The notes beneath the pieces were generated by a model, which did not search any database, was not told where the DNA came from, and saw only the letters and a list, made by a program, of their open reading frames with translations. From positions 21,880,433 through 21,944,432 of the forward strand of contig CM055093.1 of the NCBI GenBank assembly GCA_029204225.1: 64,000 nucleotides of DNA, in the 5' to 3' direction. This document shows, piece after piece, positions 43,750 through 53,284 of the stretch. The position numbers and the translations under genes were made by a program. The first letter of the stretch is position 1. Every line of letters starts with the position of its first letter. This DNA comes from Diphasiastrum complanatum (Eukaryota; Streptophyta; Lycopodiopsida; Lycopodiales; Lycopodiaceae).

Positions 43750-44789
43750 CGGGTTCTTTAGTTGTTTTTGCGGGTAAAAAACTTGATATCTTTCAGATCT
43801 CTGGGAAGTAACTCTCGCAAGGCTCACAGTAGCTGGATCTAGGTCAGATCTCACTATAGAAATCTCTGCGAGAGTTAACTCTTGCAAGAAGTGAAAATTT
43901 CATTGTTTGTGAGGGTTCAAAACCACTTTTTTGGCTTGATCTTCACACTAACTCTCACAGTCTTCATCACTGTTGTAAATTGACATTCTGAATCGATTGA
44001 GAGGGTCTGCGAGAGTTCTTACTGGAAGGATTTGCTGGATCTTCACTTTTTAGTGTTTTTTTTGCACTTAAATCCAATTTTCTGCTCACTGGAATCAAAT
44101 TAACTCTCGCAAGCTCTTATGTGTTCTAGTCTCACTGAGATGGAACTTCAGAATCCTCTGCAAGAGTTCTTGACTACTAGAACTGAAAATTTTGCTGTCT
44201 GCGAGGGTTTACTTGTACTTTCCTACCTTTTTTTCACTGCGAACTCTCGCACAGGCACTTAGACATCAAACTAACTCTCGCAAGCTTCTCTGTGTCCTGG
44301 TCTCACTGAGATGGAACTTCAGAGGGCTGCGCAAGAGTTCTTATGAAGATTTGAATTTTTTTGAATTTTTTCAAGGGTTTTTTGAATTTTTTATGATTTT
44401 TCTCTGGTTTTCACAATCTGCTTGGAACTAACTCTCGCAGGCTTCTATGCAGGTCTGGGACAGTACCTGGAGCTGTTGCCAGTCATGCAAGGGTTAATTC
44501 TCACTGATTCTGGAGATATAAAAATATGATGAGATTTTGAGCTCTTTTTCCCTCCAAAATGCAGATTGGTGTGTTTTTTGGGTTTTTTGGCTAGTTGGTT
44601 TGGGTTTCAAGCCCTTAGAGGCTGTTCAGGGCCTCCTCTACCCTCTCACACCTCCTCCGCTAGCTGTGAACAGTATAAACACAGAAAATATGGAAAACTA
44701 ACTCAAAACACCCAAAAATCTACCTAAAACTACTCTGAAAAGCAAGAAAAATAGCTAAAATGCAGCTAAACTAGTTAGTGGAAACCTAT
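43750..44789 (-). other. E3 leader with repeated CTCTCGCA words
   Basis: No coding frame. AACTCTCGCA or its close variants occur at about 43810, 44100, 44242, 44273 and 44420. Two ~75-bp blocks starting at 44100 and 44273 share CTCACTGAGATGGAACTTCAG and flanks, a direct repeat with 173-bp spacing. Confidence 0.55.
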
Positions 44790-44806
44790 CCCCGGCAACG
44801 GCGCCA
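44790..44806 (-). other. Primer binding site of E3 (tRNA-Asp)
   Basis: Minus strand TGGCGCCGTTGCCGGGG, perfectly complementary to the last 17 bases (with CCA) of plant tRNA-Asp(GTC) as I know it. Confidence 0.85.
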
Positions 44807-44810
44807 CTAT

Positions 44811-45619
44811 AGGGTCAAAGATCTCGCGTAGTATAGCCCTCCCGCCTGTCAACAAGGGTTAGATCACTGGATAGGTACCTAACTATGCATAGATGCTATT
44901 TTTAGTTAGTTTCCCACTTTCTCCCTTAACTCTACTCACCACTAACACTACTCTCCCTTAACTCTACTCCTCTACACTAGCATTCATCATGGTTGTAGGT
45001 GAAAGGAAGGGGATGATTAGATAAGATGGAGGGGAAAGAAGATAGAAGAGAGAGATAGAGTGAGGGTGGAGGTTAGCTCAAATGCACATTGTACTTGCTA
45101 AAGGAAAAACATAAACTATTGAAACCAAAAAGCATGAACTTGAAAGCAATAGAAAACAACAAGAGCAATAACAAGCATTGAATTACAAATGAGGATGCTT
45201 CTCTTCCAAAATTGGTAGAGTTTCTCATTAAGCATGGAAATAGTGTACAAATGGTGCCTTTTTATATAATGGGGAAGACCCTTGCCCATCAATCCTATTG
45301 GCCAATATTCACAATGATCCTATCCATTCATCTTGGACCCAACTTGATCCAAGGGTCCACAAAAAGTACATTGGTAATCACAAGATTCATGTGAGTCCCA
45401 ATTTGGACCCAACTCTAAAAAATAATCTCTAAGTTTTAAAATGAGTTTGGGCCTCTAGTTTTATTTTAATTCCAAGGCCCAAGTCAAGTTTATTTTATTT
45501 ACAACTTTACTTGCGTGCTCATTGGGCCATGGGCTTACGCGCGCAGGATGCCATGCCCTCGCAACACATTTTATTGAATGATTTTATTTATTTACACTTT
45601 GTTGGGAATACCCCCAACA
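44811..45619 (-). repeat. E3 5' LTR
   Basis: About 809 bp. In minus sense it starts TGTTGGGGGTATTCCC at 45619. A TATA-like TTTATATAATGG lies near 45261-45275 on the plus strand. At the primer-site end it contains GTAGTATAG (44828-44836) and CCCGCCTGTCA (44841-44851), matching the 5' half of tRNA-Asp. The precise LTR end next to the primer site is uncertain. Confidence 0.65.
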
Positions 45620-45672
45620 GTCACAAAGTGTGAGGTGGCTTCTGATCTAGGATCACTTCATGTGTGTCAAAT
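45620..45672 (-). pseudogene. Copia protease scrap
   Basis: Minus strand EVILD then, one base shifted, EATSHFVT. It matches the protease active-site stretch of C8 (EVILDSGATSHFVT near 58560-58610), with the Gly turned to Glu. It abuts the E3 LTR start, so E3 inserted into a C8-like protease. Confidence 0.5.
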
Positions 45673-45702
45673 GTTTGTATAGTAGTTCTACTCTAATTCT
45701 AA

Positions 45703-45906
45703 CTATATTCGACTTGCACCGTCATCTTCTTTTGGATAAATGTTGAAATCTCCAATTACTAAGTGATTATCGTGATTAGGGGAGGATAGGCTCTTCCTAA
45801 ATTCTATCGTATGATGGCTAGCACAAATTTTCAAAATTGAGAAAGAAAATTTCAATTCTTGATGGTAGCTAGGTCTATTTTCATGAGCGGTTACACTTAG
45901 CGTCAA
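45703..45906 (-). pseudogene. Possible LINE endonuclease scrap
   Basis: Minus frame with VTAHENRPSYHQELKF and NHLVIGDFNIYPKEDDGAS. GDFN followed by an acidic D/E-rich turn is the pattern of the EEP endonuclease of plant LINEs. The rest of the domain is not found next to it. Some other EEP source is possible. Confidence 0.4.
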
Positions 45907-46920
45907 TAATTGACTAATCTATGGAGAATAGGGTTTAGAACCCCCACCCCATATCCTAGAATATGGGGGACACCACACGGTTATAATGTCTGTTGGATGA
46001 AAACCGTGTTTTATTTTCTAGATGAAAACCAACCCTTTGACTTGAAGATATGGGGGAGAATGAAAAATAGTCTACATCGAGTTTCATTTGTTATCCCACA
46101 TTTTATTGGATTGATAATCCTTATAGGATGATGTTCAAGAGGGATAAGGACGTATTCCAATGTATTCTTATCACTAATTTCAACACGAGAAAGGTTGAAA
46201 CATGCCTAGAATGGTTGATCATTTAATGCTTGCCTTTATGAGAGATAGAGCCCCCCTTGTTTATGTTAGAACTTGTGTAGTCATATATCTTGTTAGTGAC
46301 ATCTCTTGGTGGATGTTCTGTAGTATTTTAATTACTAGAAAAAGATTATCAAGGTTCTTGAAAAGGGTTCTCTTCTAGCTTCGCATTTTCGAGTTTATGA
46401 TTGCAGTTGCATCGTTATTCCTCAATAGCTCATTCTGTTTTAGCCACTCATCTTCCAATTGCATGGATGAGTCAATGAAGGTGGCACAATGTAGTTCATT
46501 ATTGTAACATTTATAACGAGCTTTCCCCTTAGCATTATGTACAATGTTTTAATTTCCATTGCTCTTTTACAAAGCCTGAAGTTTCCTTCAATCAAAATAG
46601 AGTCATCCATGCTAGTAGACAATTGACAACCTAGGTAAAGTTTTGTTCATTTTAGAAAACAAACAACACAAGTTCTCCATGAATGTAAGAGCATGCATAC
46701 TTAAAAAAAATTGATGAAGAATTCCAAATAAAGCGCATCTGTATTTTGATAAGAGACTTCAAGATAGAAGATGAATTTTAGGAGGGGCTCGTTTCTTGTT
46801 ATAGATGCCAAAAATTAGGTCATAGGAAGTTTATCCCCCTCAATCAACAAGTAGATCACTTGATGTGAATAAGTCTGATGAGTTTAACCATCTAAAAAAC
46901 AATGGCCCCTAAGACAACTA
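45907..46920. other. Region without recognised gene
   Basis: Only short frames on both strands. No element recognised. Confidence 0.4.
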
Positions 46921-46921
46921 T

Positions 46922-47005
46922 GCTTCTTGGTTTCCAAGGGGAGTCTAGAACTTGAGACCAAAGAAACTTTGGATGTCAACCTAACCAATTGAGCCAACCT
47001 CGTTC
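46922..47005 (-). mobile_element. tRNA-derived SINE copy, minus strand
   Basis: Read on the minus strand: AACGAGGTTGGCTCAATTGG, with box A (TTGGCTCAATTGG). It continues through ATCCAAAGTTTCTTTGGTC to a decayed box B (AAGTTCTAGACTCC). It matches the copy at 47680-47766 over about 83 bp, including the tail CCTTGGAAACCAAGAAGCA. Box A plus box B at tRNA spacing identify a polymerase III-driven SINE. Confidence 0.7.
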
Positions 47006-47179
47006 AAGTGATATCAACCCACTCGACACCTTGAGTAAGGGAGACTTGAGAAGCTCAAGTCATCCTCCAAGTACTCATTTTGAATTTCTTGTGCTACGAT
47101 TGTCCCCTCCATCACTAGGGTTGTTAGGTTCCCCAAGCAACAACAAATGCCACATTTTCTCTGATGGAACTTGTGTGTC

Positions 47180-47530
47180 TCATCCTTGGTAGAGGGGTAG
47201 GGGAGTTTGAACCACTGGCTCCCAAAGATCTAAGGGCAGGGAGATATAAGCCATCTTGGAGAGGCCCTGGGCTGAAATGCGCATGGGCCTGTACTGCCCC
47301 CTGCACCCAGTACGCCGAAGCCCCGCTGGCTAATGGCTCGAGAAAATTTTTTCTCGGGCCCTGGCGTCCCGAGTACCTAAAACCGCTTGCATATATATAT
47401 ATATGGTGTCACGACAAACTCGCCCCAGTGCCGGCGGGACTTGGGCACCGGTGGCCTGGGCTGCTAGAACGGGGAGGGGGCCAGGAGGGGTGTACAACCC
47501 GTACATCCCCCCTGTGTGTCTTTTAGTTCA
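47180..47530. other. GC-rich block
   Basis: About 350 bp clearly richer in G and C than the surroundings. It contains the inverted word CTCGAGAAAATTTTTTCTCGGG near 47335-47358, a CGGGCCCTGGCGTCCCGAG palindrome-like stretch and a short (TA)n at 47391-47404. Lies about 450 bp upstream of the capping protein start and could be a decayed element or part of the upstream regulatory region. No gene seen. Confidence 0.4.
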
Positions 47531-47679
47531 AGCCCTTCGAGAGATGACAACACCAACCACCCTCACCATCAGATGGTTGGTTGCTTCACGAGGACTGAGT
47601 TGTGAGGCTAATATGTTCATCCCTTCACGATGCTAAATATGCTCGAGTACTTTATTATTTCATTTTATGGTCAAACCCA

Positions 47680-47766
47680 ACGGGGTTGGCTCAACTGGTT
47701 AGCTTGGCATCCAAAGTTTCTTTGGTCCCAGGTTCGAGCCTCCCCTTGGAAACCAAGAAGCATTTT
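47680..47766 (+). mobile_element. tRNA-derived SINE copy, plus strand
   Basis: AACGGGGTTGGCTCAACTGG carries box A (TTGGCTCAACTGG, 47686-47698) and GGTTCGAGCC (47731-47740) is a near-perfect box B. The CCTTGGAAACCAAGAAGCA tail is shared with the minus copy at 46922-47005, after which the two copies diverge. No CCA end or cloverleaf is formed, so it is not a tRNA gene. It ends about 190 bp upstream of the capping protein ATG. Confidence 0.75.
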
Positions 47767-47958
47767 ATGGTCAAGTGATTTATTAAGATGTGCCACATGT
47801 AGATGCAGGTTGGTCGCCTCCGGATGCAGGCAGCCGAGGAGGGAGGCAGGGAAAGAGAAAGGGTAAAAGAGAGGGAAACGAAGAGGCGCGATATCTTATT
47901 CGTCAGAGCTGGCGAGCATTCAGAAAAGCATCAGCGTCGCATTGGCGTGCGTGTAGCG
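47767..47958 (+). promoter_or_regulatory. Probable 5' UTR/promoter-proximal region of the capping protein gene
   Basis: Purine-rich GAGGGAGGCAGGGAAAGAG stretch upstream of the ATG. The frame of exon 1 stays open back to an upstream ATG at 47803, so a longer N-terminus is formally possible. The family-typical start MEAAM at 47959 argues against it. No TATA box is evident. Confidence 0.45.
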
Positions 47959-50900
47959 ATGGAGGCAGCCATGGATCTGATGCGGCGAATGCCTCCTACT
48001 CAAGTGGATACTGCTCTCTCCTCCCTGCTCCTGCTCCTTCCCCAGTATTCCTCTGAGCTGCTTTCGCGGGTGGATCAGCCTTTACAGGTACATAGATTCC
48101 ACCCAACCCCCTTCCCTTCTCTTCTCTTTTCATAGATTTTCCTTCCCGTCTTTGTTGCTCCACGGTGTATATTTTTATGTCAAACGTTTTCCGAATTTTT
48201 AGATCGCAAATGTTGTCCCTACCCTATTGCTGCTCCATGCTTGTATACATATCAAACATTCCTGTAAGTTTAAAGATCTTAAATGTTAACCCTACACTAT
48301 TGCTGCTCCATGCTTATATACGTATATAAGCTGTAAGATCGCAAACGTCATGTTAATAGGGATAACAAGTAGCTGGGCAATTATTAGGTTAAGAACTTTA
48401 GTGCCTCAGTACCTCATCGATGGAAGGGTACTAAAATTTTTCTTTCTGTTACTTCACTTGGGTTTTGTTCTCCCGTTTTCGTCCCTATTGTTGCTCCATG
48501 CCTTACAGCACATGTTTTCAAATGTCATCGTAATATGGATAACAAAGAGCTAGGCAGTTACTAGTTTGAGTTGCCTTAGTGCGACATATGATGGGAGGGT
48601 ACTAAATGTTCTCTTTCTATAACTTTATTTAGATTTTGATATTATAGTAACACCTGTTTGTAGGTTTTCGGTTTTTTTCCATAGTGCTAAGCACAGATTT
48701 GTATGCATTTTGCTTAAGTTTTGCAGTTTTGTATGTGATCAGGTAGCTTGGGATGCAGAATGCCTCAAGCACTACTTGCTTTGTGATTACAATCGAGATG
48801 GAGATTCATATAGGTAACAATGCCTAAGGATGGTATACTTGAAAGCATGGTTATATAGGCTTCAATTGAATGCTTTGGTGTACAAACTTGGCGGTGAAGC
48901 CATCTGACCAACCGATAATGCATTAGTTATGATTCATCATTAGAATCATGAGATAATTCATTATCTGTTGCAGTTTTCAAGTGTCTTCGCTATTGACCAT
49001 GTTTCTCATCCTGAATGCTGTAATTCAAAACACTGGTCTAGCATTATTTTGGAAATCAACTCTTGTGATTGATCTCGTTTTTTTGGAAACCTGTAATCTT
49101 CTTATGTACCAAGTAAGTTGATTACGCTCATAAATCAGGTCTATGAAGAAAAAATTGGAGTTGGAAAATATCACTCTAGGAACTGGCACACTACCGTAAA
49201 TCTACATGCCAAATGGCATCTATCAAACATTCACGTTCTTGGGATTTCTCTTAAAAGGCACCATAAAGGATGGTGCACCAAGTATGATTATAAAGGCCAT
49301 ACTTAATACTGCTGATCTTTTGCAGATCACCTTGGTCTTGCAAATACTTTCCGTCTTTGGAAGATGGGGCTCAACCATCTGATCAATTGAGAAAGCTTGA
49401 GGTTGAAGCAAATGAAATTTTTGCCATCTATCGTGACCAGTGAGGTCCTTGCCTTTCCTTCTCCATTTAAATATTGTTTTTAGTTTTAGTGGTTTCATAG
49501 CTTGCAATCTAGCATGTATGATTTTGAACTTACATTAACTAAAATTTTTCTAGTAACATGACAATTTGCGACTTTAGCAGATATTATGAAGGTGGCATTT
49601 CATCTGTGTATCTATGGGAACCTGAGATTGGAGGAGGCTTTGCCGCCTGCTTTTTGATTAAGAAGGGTGTGCGTCTTTTAGTCTTCAACATTTGTTAGGT
49701 TTCAAGAATTGGATAAATAGCTTATTTTGGTAGATGTACCTCCATGGTTGGGAAGTGGTTCAATGTAGAGTATTGATTAGAAAATTTGGACAGCTAAAAC
49801 TTTTATTGATCATTCTCACTGTGTCACTTGCATGAAGATGGTTCTGAAGATGGACAAGGTCGAAGAGGCTTGTTACAACATGGTCTATGGGATGCTATTC
49901 ATGTGCTAGAGGTAACACCATGTTTTGATGCTCATCTCTTAGTAATAGATGATGATGTTTTGAGAACTTTGTTAAGATAGATATTTTTCTTATGTGTTCT
50001 TGAATATAATGTAATAGTGAACCTATTTTGATGGAGGTTGTGACCAACCAATCAATATTCTCCTCTGAAGATGATCAAGGTTTTAGGCAATGCTACTTGA
50101 TACATAGGGAGAGAGGAGATTGTAATATGTTAAACATTCATAGTCCAAGTTTCTAGAGTTTGGAATGCTACTTGAACAAAAGAAAAATCTCGAAATTTTC
50201 CCATTGCAACGATTGGGAGTCAAAATACATGGTTTGGTGTTTAACTCTGATCGTCTTATAAGTGCTTATGTCTCATTGGCTAAATTCTTGTTGTGCAAGT
50301 AGGCAAAAATGGGGCTCAAACTGGTTACGACACGATCTAAAATTTTTCACACAAAACATTGGCCTGTGGAAAGACTCTGAGTAAATAAAGCAAACCATTC
50401 TTTGGAGGTGTTTCATCAAGTTTCACTGCTTTATCAAATATTTCAATTGTAATGTTTGATCATCTTAACTCTCAAAACATTTTCTTGCAAGTAAGTGATA
50501 TTGAGCTTTTTCTTTGGTCAAATGTAGTTTGGTTAAATTTGTTCCCCAAGAGTAATTTTCTTTTTTGGTATAATAGCTATTTACAATCATTTGGTATTTT
50601 GATTTTGTTGGCAATTTTGTGGGTGATTGATTTCTTTGTCAACTTTGATGGGCTTTAGATATTCATCATTCCAACAGTATGGTGCATCTTTACCTTGTAT
50701 CGTATTATTGTGCAGTTGGAAAGGCCTTCTTTTTAGGTTTTGTAGACAATGAACGTTAGACTTCTTGATATTGTGTTCCTAATAACTATTGGTTGTGTGG
50801 TTGATGAAATTTTTTTATATGATAGGTTGGAGAAGAAGATGAAGGTTTAGCCCACTATCGTCTCACAAGTACAGTGATGTTGTCTTTCACAACAAAAGAT

Positions 50901-53284
50901 GCTCCGTCAGTATCTTTCAGCCTTTCAGGATCAATCACGCGAGAGGTAATCTCAAAAACACCTTCATTTGAAAATTAGTTTTCAATGAAAAGCTTTGCAC
51001 TTTCTATTGAATATTTGAGAATGGGTGTCAAGGCTTTAAATATTTCGTTTAAAGTATGGTCAAAAGCATTTAAAGCCTTAACATAAAAAAAAAACAAGTA
51101 TATATCCTAAACATTTGTGTATGTAATACAAACACAAAGCTATGTATAACTATAGTTCTTGTTGATAATGGTGTACTCTTTTCTAAATTCTATCTAATTT
51201 ATTTGTAGGAATGTTTAATTATTGTGAAATAGAATACTCATTCCTTTATGTTGTGAAACCACAATTCTGGACAGTAAAAGGATCAATGACCTCAAGAACA
51301 AATGACACTATTGTGCCATGATAGGCATGTGTTACATGATTAATATCTTCAAGGTAAAAATTTTGTAAATTTTTTATTGTATACAATGTAGGTCTATTTG
51401 CATGGAGGACTCTAGTAGATAGTTCAAGTCTCTTGAGTTTGTACAATCTTCTAGCAAACTTTTTAGTGCCATTTTACTAGGAAATCATAGTATGATGCAT
51501 GGTGGGCACTGTGTAGAAACTGTTGTTTGTGGTTAAGGACAAATCAATGTCGTGGGTGTGAATGCGGCGAATCCTCTCTTATTTCAATAGCTTCCATAGT
51601 TGCATTTCCTATCATCTATACCATGCGGTTGCTAAAATAGCCATCACAAATGTTCACGGTTTTTTTTTTCCTACTGCCAATTTTAGCAAAAGAACTTATG
51701 CTAACTATCTGCTAGAAAATATGGAATTCGGCCAAGTGTGGAGGAAAAGTAAAAACTAGCAACTCACGACTGAATAATGAATAGCCTTAGTGGCTATCTA
51801 TACTAACTGAAGGCTACCTCCCTTCAATTTAACTTGGAGAAAAATATGAAAATTCAAATATTGGCCCAATTTAGAAACTGTGTAAAATAGTCTTAAATGT
51901 ATTTTAAAGGGGGTCTAAAAGCAATAAAGAATTACGGGACCCAAAAGTTGGAGGTTTACTTAGTGTCATATATCCTGTATGCATATAACAATGCTAAGCA
52001 TCTTGTATGTGATTCTGAAAGCATAACCTTACCATTATTGACTAGGGAAGATTGCTTCTCTGGAGTCCTTTCACAGTTGACTAGTAGCTGCGTGCCTCAT
52101 GTTGAATATTGGTTATGTGCATGAAAGGTGTTGAGGACCATGATCTTGACCTTCTTCATATTGTCCTCTGATCGCTTGTCTTGAAGAAGAAGTAGTGTGT
52201 CAAAATGCTTCTACAGCCCCTCACTCAATGCAGAGATCATGAAGACATTGTCAACATATAGTAGGATGATATCAATACGTCTCTTAACGTGCTACTTGTA
52301 TCACCTTCTTGCCTGATAGCTTCCTCAAACTCATCAATTAATGAATAGAAAAACGCCAAAGGCAATGAACATGCTTGCTTTACCCCAATTTTCTAAAACT
52401 TGTGTCAGGTATACTCTCTCAATTTGGAAGCACAAGAAAGCGAAAGCAGTGGTGCCCGTGTGAGGAAGCATAGTTTCCCACCTTTCCAGGATCAGGCTTG
52501 CTTGGAAAGCATCGGAAAATTAGATTTATGGTTATAGAAAAATGTTTTCTTATCAGTTACGAAAAAAATTGATTGTAAGTACATTAGGCCGCAGGCACGC
52601 TAAATTCACCCTCTAATTTATACAGTTTAATTCAGTCATTTAGAATGTGTTTATGGATAATATAGGTACTAATTTTTAATGAATAGGCCTAAACACTATA
52701 TCTGATTTGAATTGGATGAATTGTATCCCACTAATTTCAGTAAGGTGATCTCCATCAAAACCTTCCCTCTGTTCTGCTCCCTGTGATGGCTTGTTTCTTC
52801 TTCTGGTCTTTTACATTGCTATTTGAAAATGCAGGTTTGATGCAAAGCCCAATTTGAATGTATTTCTAAAGAGATGCCAGTGTTTAGAAGCTTCTCTATT
52901 TCATGTGCTTACATACTTGATTGGCCTTTTTTAATGACCTCCAGATGCAAGCTGATCTATCTGTTGCTGAAGGTCATTTGACAAATATGGGACGTATGAT
53001 TGAAGAAATGGAGGGAAAGCTGAGAAATGGACTTGATCAGGTGCCACATTTGGTTGTCTTTTTACCTTCTGATTCTTAGTGGACAGTATCCATAGATGTT
53101 TTAAGAACATGTTTCTACAAATGACTTTTGCCCACAAGTTTTTTGTTTGATGATGAAGGTGTACTTTGGTAAAACCAAGGAAGTAGTTTTCACTCTTCGG
53201 GAACCACTGGGATCTCTGACAGCAACATCTGCAACTGGCCAGAGTCTGCAGCAAGTTGTCATGGATGATATTTTGAGAAAGTAA
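47959..53284 (+). CDS. CPB: F-actin-capping protein subunit beta, 8 exons
   Basis: Binds the barbed ends of actin filaments as a heterodimer with the alpha subunit and blocks subunit exchange in the cytosol. Exons by GT-AG rule and similarity: 47959-48087, 48743-48813, 49326-49439, 49581-49666, 49838-49911, 50826-50945, 52945-53040 and 53159-53284, giving 271 codons without frameshift or stop. Landmarks are [13 protein letters not shown] at the start, [22 protein letters not shown] across exons 2-3, and [20 protein letters not shown] across exons 3-4. [48 protein letters not shown] and [10 protein letters not shown] follow. Slightly longer than the usual ~255 residues because of the C-terminal tail. 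The start of exon 2 is unusually divergent. Splice joins are inferred, not shown by transcripts. Confidence 0.93.
48088..48742 (+). other. Intron 1 of the capping protein gene
   Basis: 655 bp, GT...AG. Contains two related stretches (TTGCTGCTCCATGC at about 48227 and 48300, and a third variant at 48488), a degenerate internal repetition of about 70-190 bp spacing. No gene. Confidence 0.7.
50946..52944 (+). other. Intron 6 of the capping protein gene
   Basis: The largest intron, 2.0 kb, GT...AG. It holds a minus-strand LINE reverse transcriptase relic (52110-52440). The rest is unassigned AT-rich DNA. Confidence 0.75.
52110..52440 (-). pseudogene. LINE reverse transcriptase relic in intron 6
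   Basis: The minus frame [20 protein letters not shown] matches the RT block 'GVKQGCPLSP-LF-L-IDE'. After a frameshift follow [13 protein letters not shown] (YADD box decayed to YVDN), SEGL-stop-KHFDTL and [10 protein letters not shown]. This is the fingers-palm order of a non-LTR RT with 'GVKQ-C' signature, a type I associate with seedless plants and algae more than with flowering plants. Stops, frameshift and the lost second Asp show it is dead. Antisense to the host gene. Confidence 0.7.

Larger units (their letters stand above)
43750..45619 (-). mobile_element. Ty3/gypsy E3: 5' LTR, primer site and leader
   Basis: Minus strand: 5' LTR (about 44811-45619), a 17-base tRNA-Asp primer site (44790-44806) and a leader down to 43750, where copia C3 lies. 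No gag or pol remains. Distantly similar to the E1/E2 LTR in layout and in shared words (CTTACGCGCGCAGG versus CTTACACACGCAGG, AATCCTATTGG). Confidence 0.7.

Noticed and set aside
44825-44855. tRNA-Asp gene
   Set aside because: Only two words of the tRNA 5' half are present and the D-loop is shortened; the 3' half is the separate primer site 35 bp away in the same orientation but on the other side, so no cloverleaf forms.
47203-47216. Third SINE with box B GGTTCAAACTCC on the minus strand
   Set aside because: No convincing box A at tRNA spacing and no similarity to the two SINE copies.
47680-47766. Possible tRNA gene
   Set aside because: Boxes A and B are present but acceptor and anticodon stems do not pair, and a second diverging copy exists; a SINE fits better.
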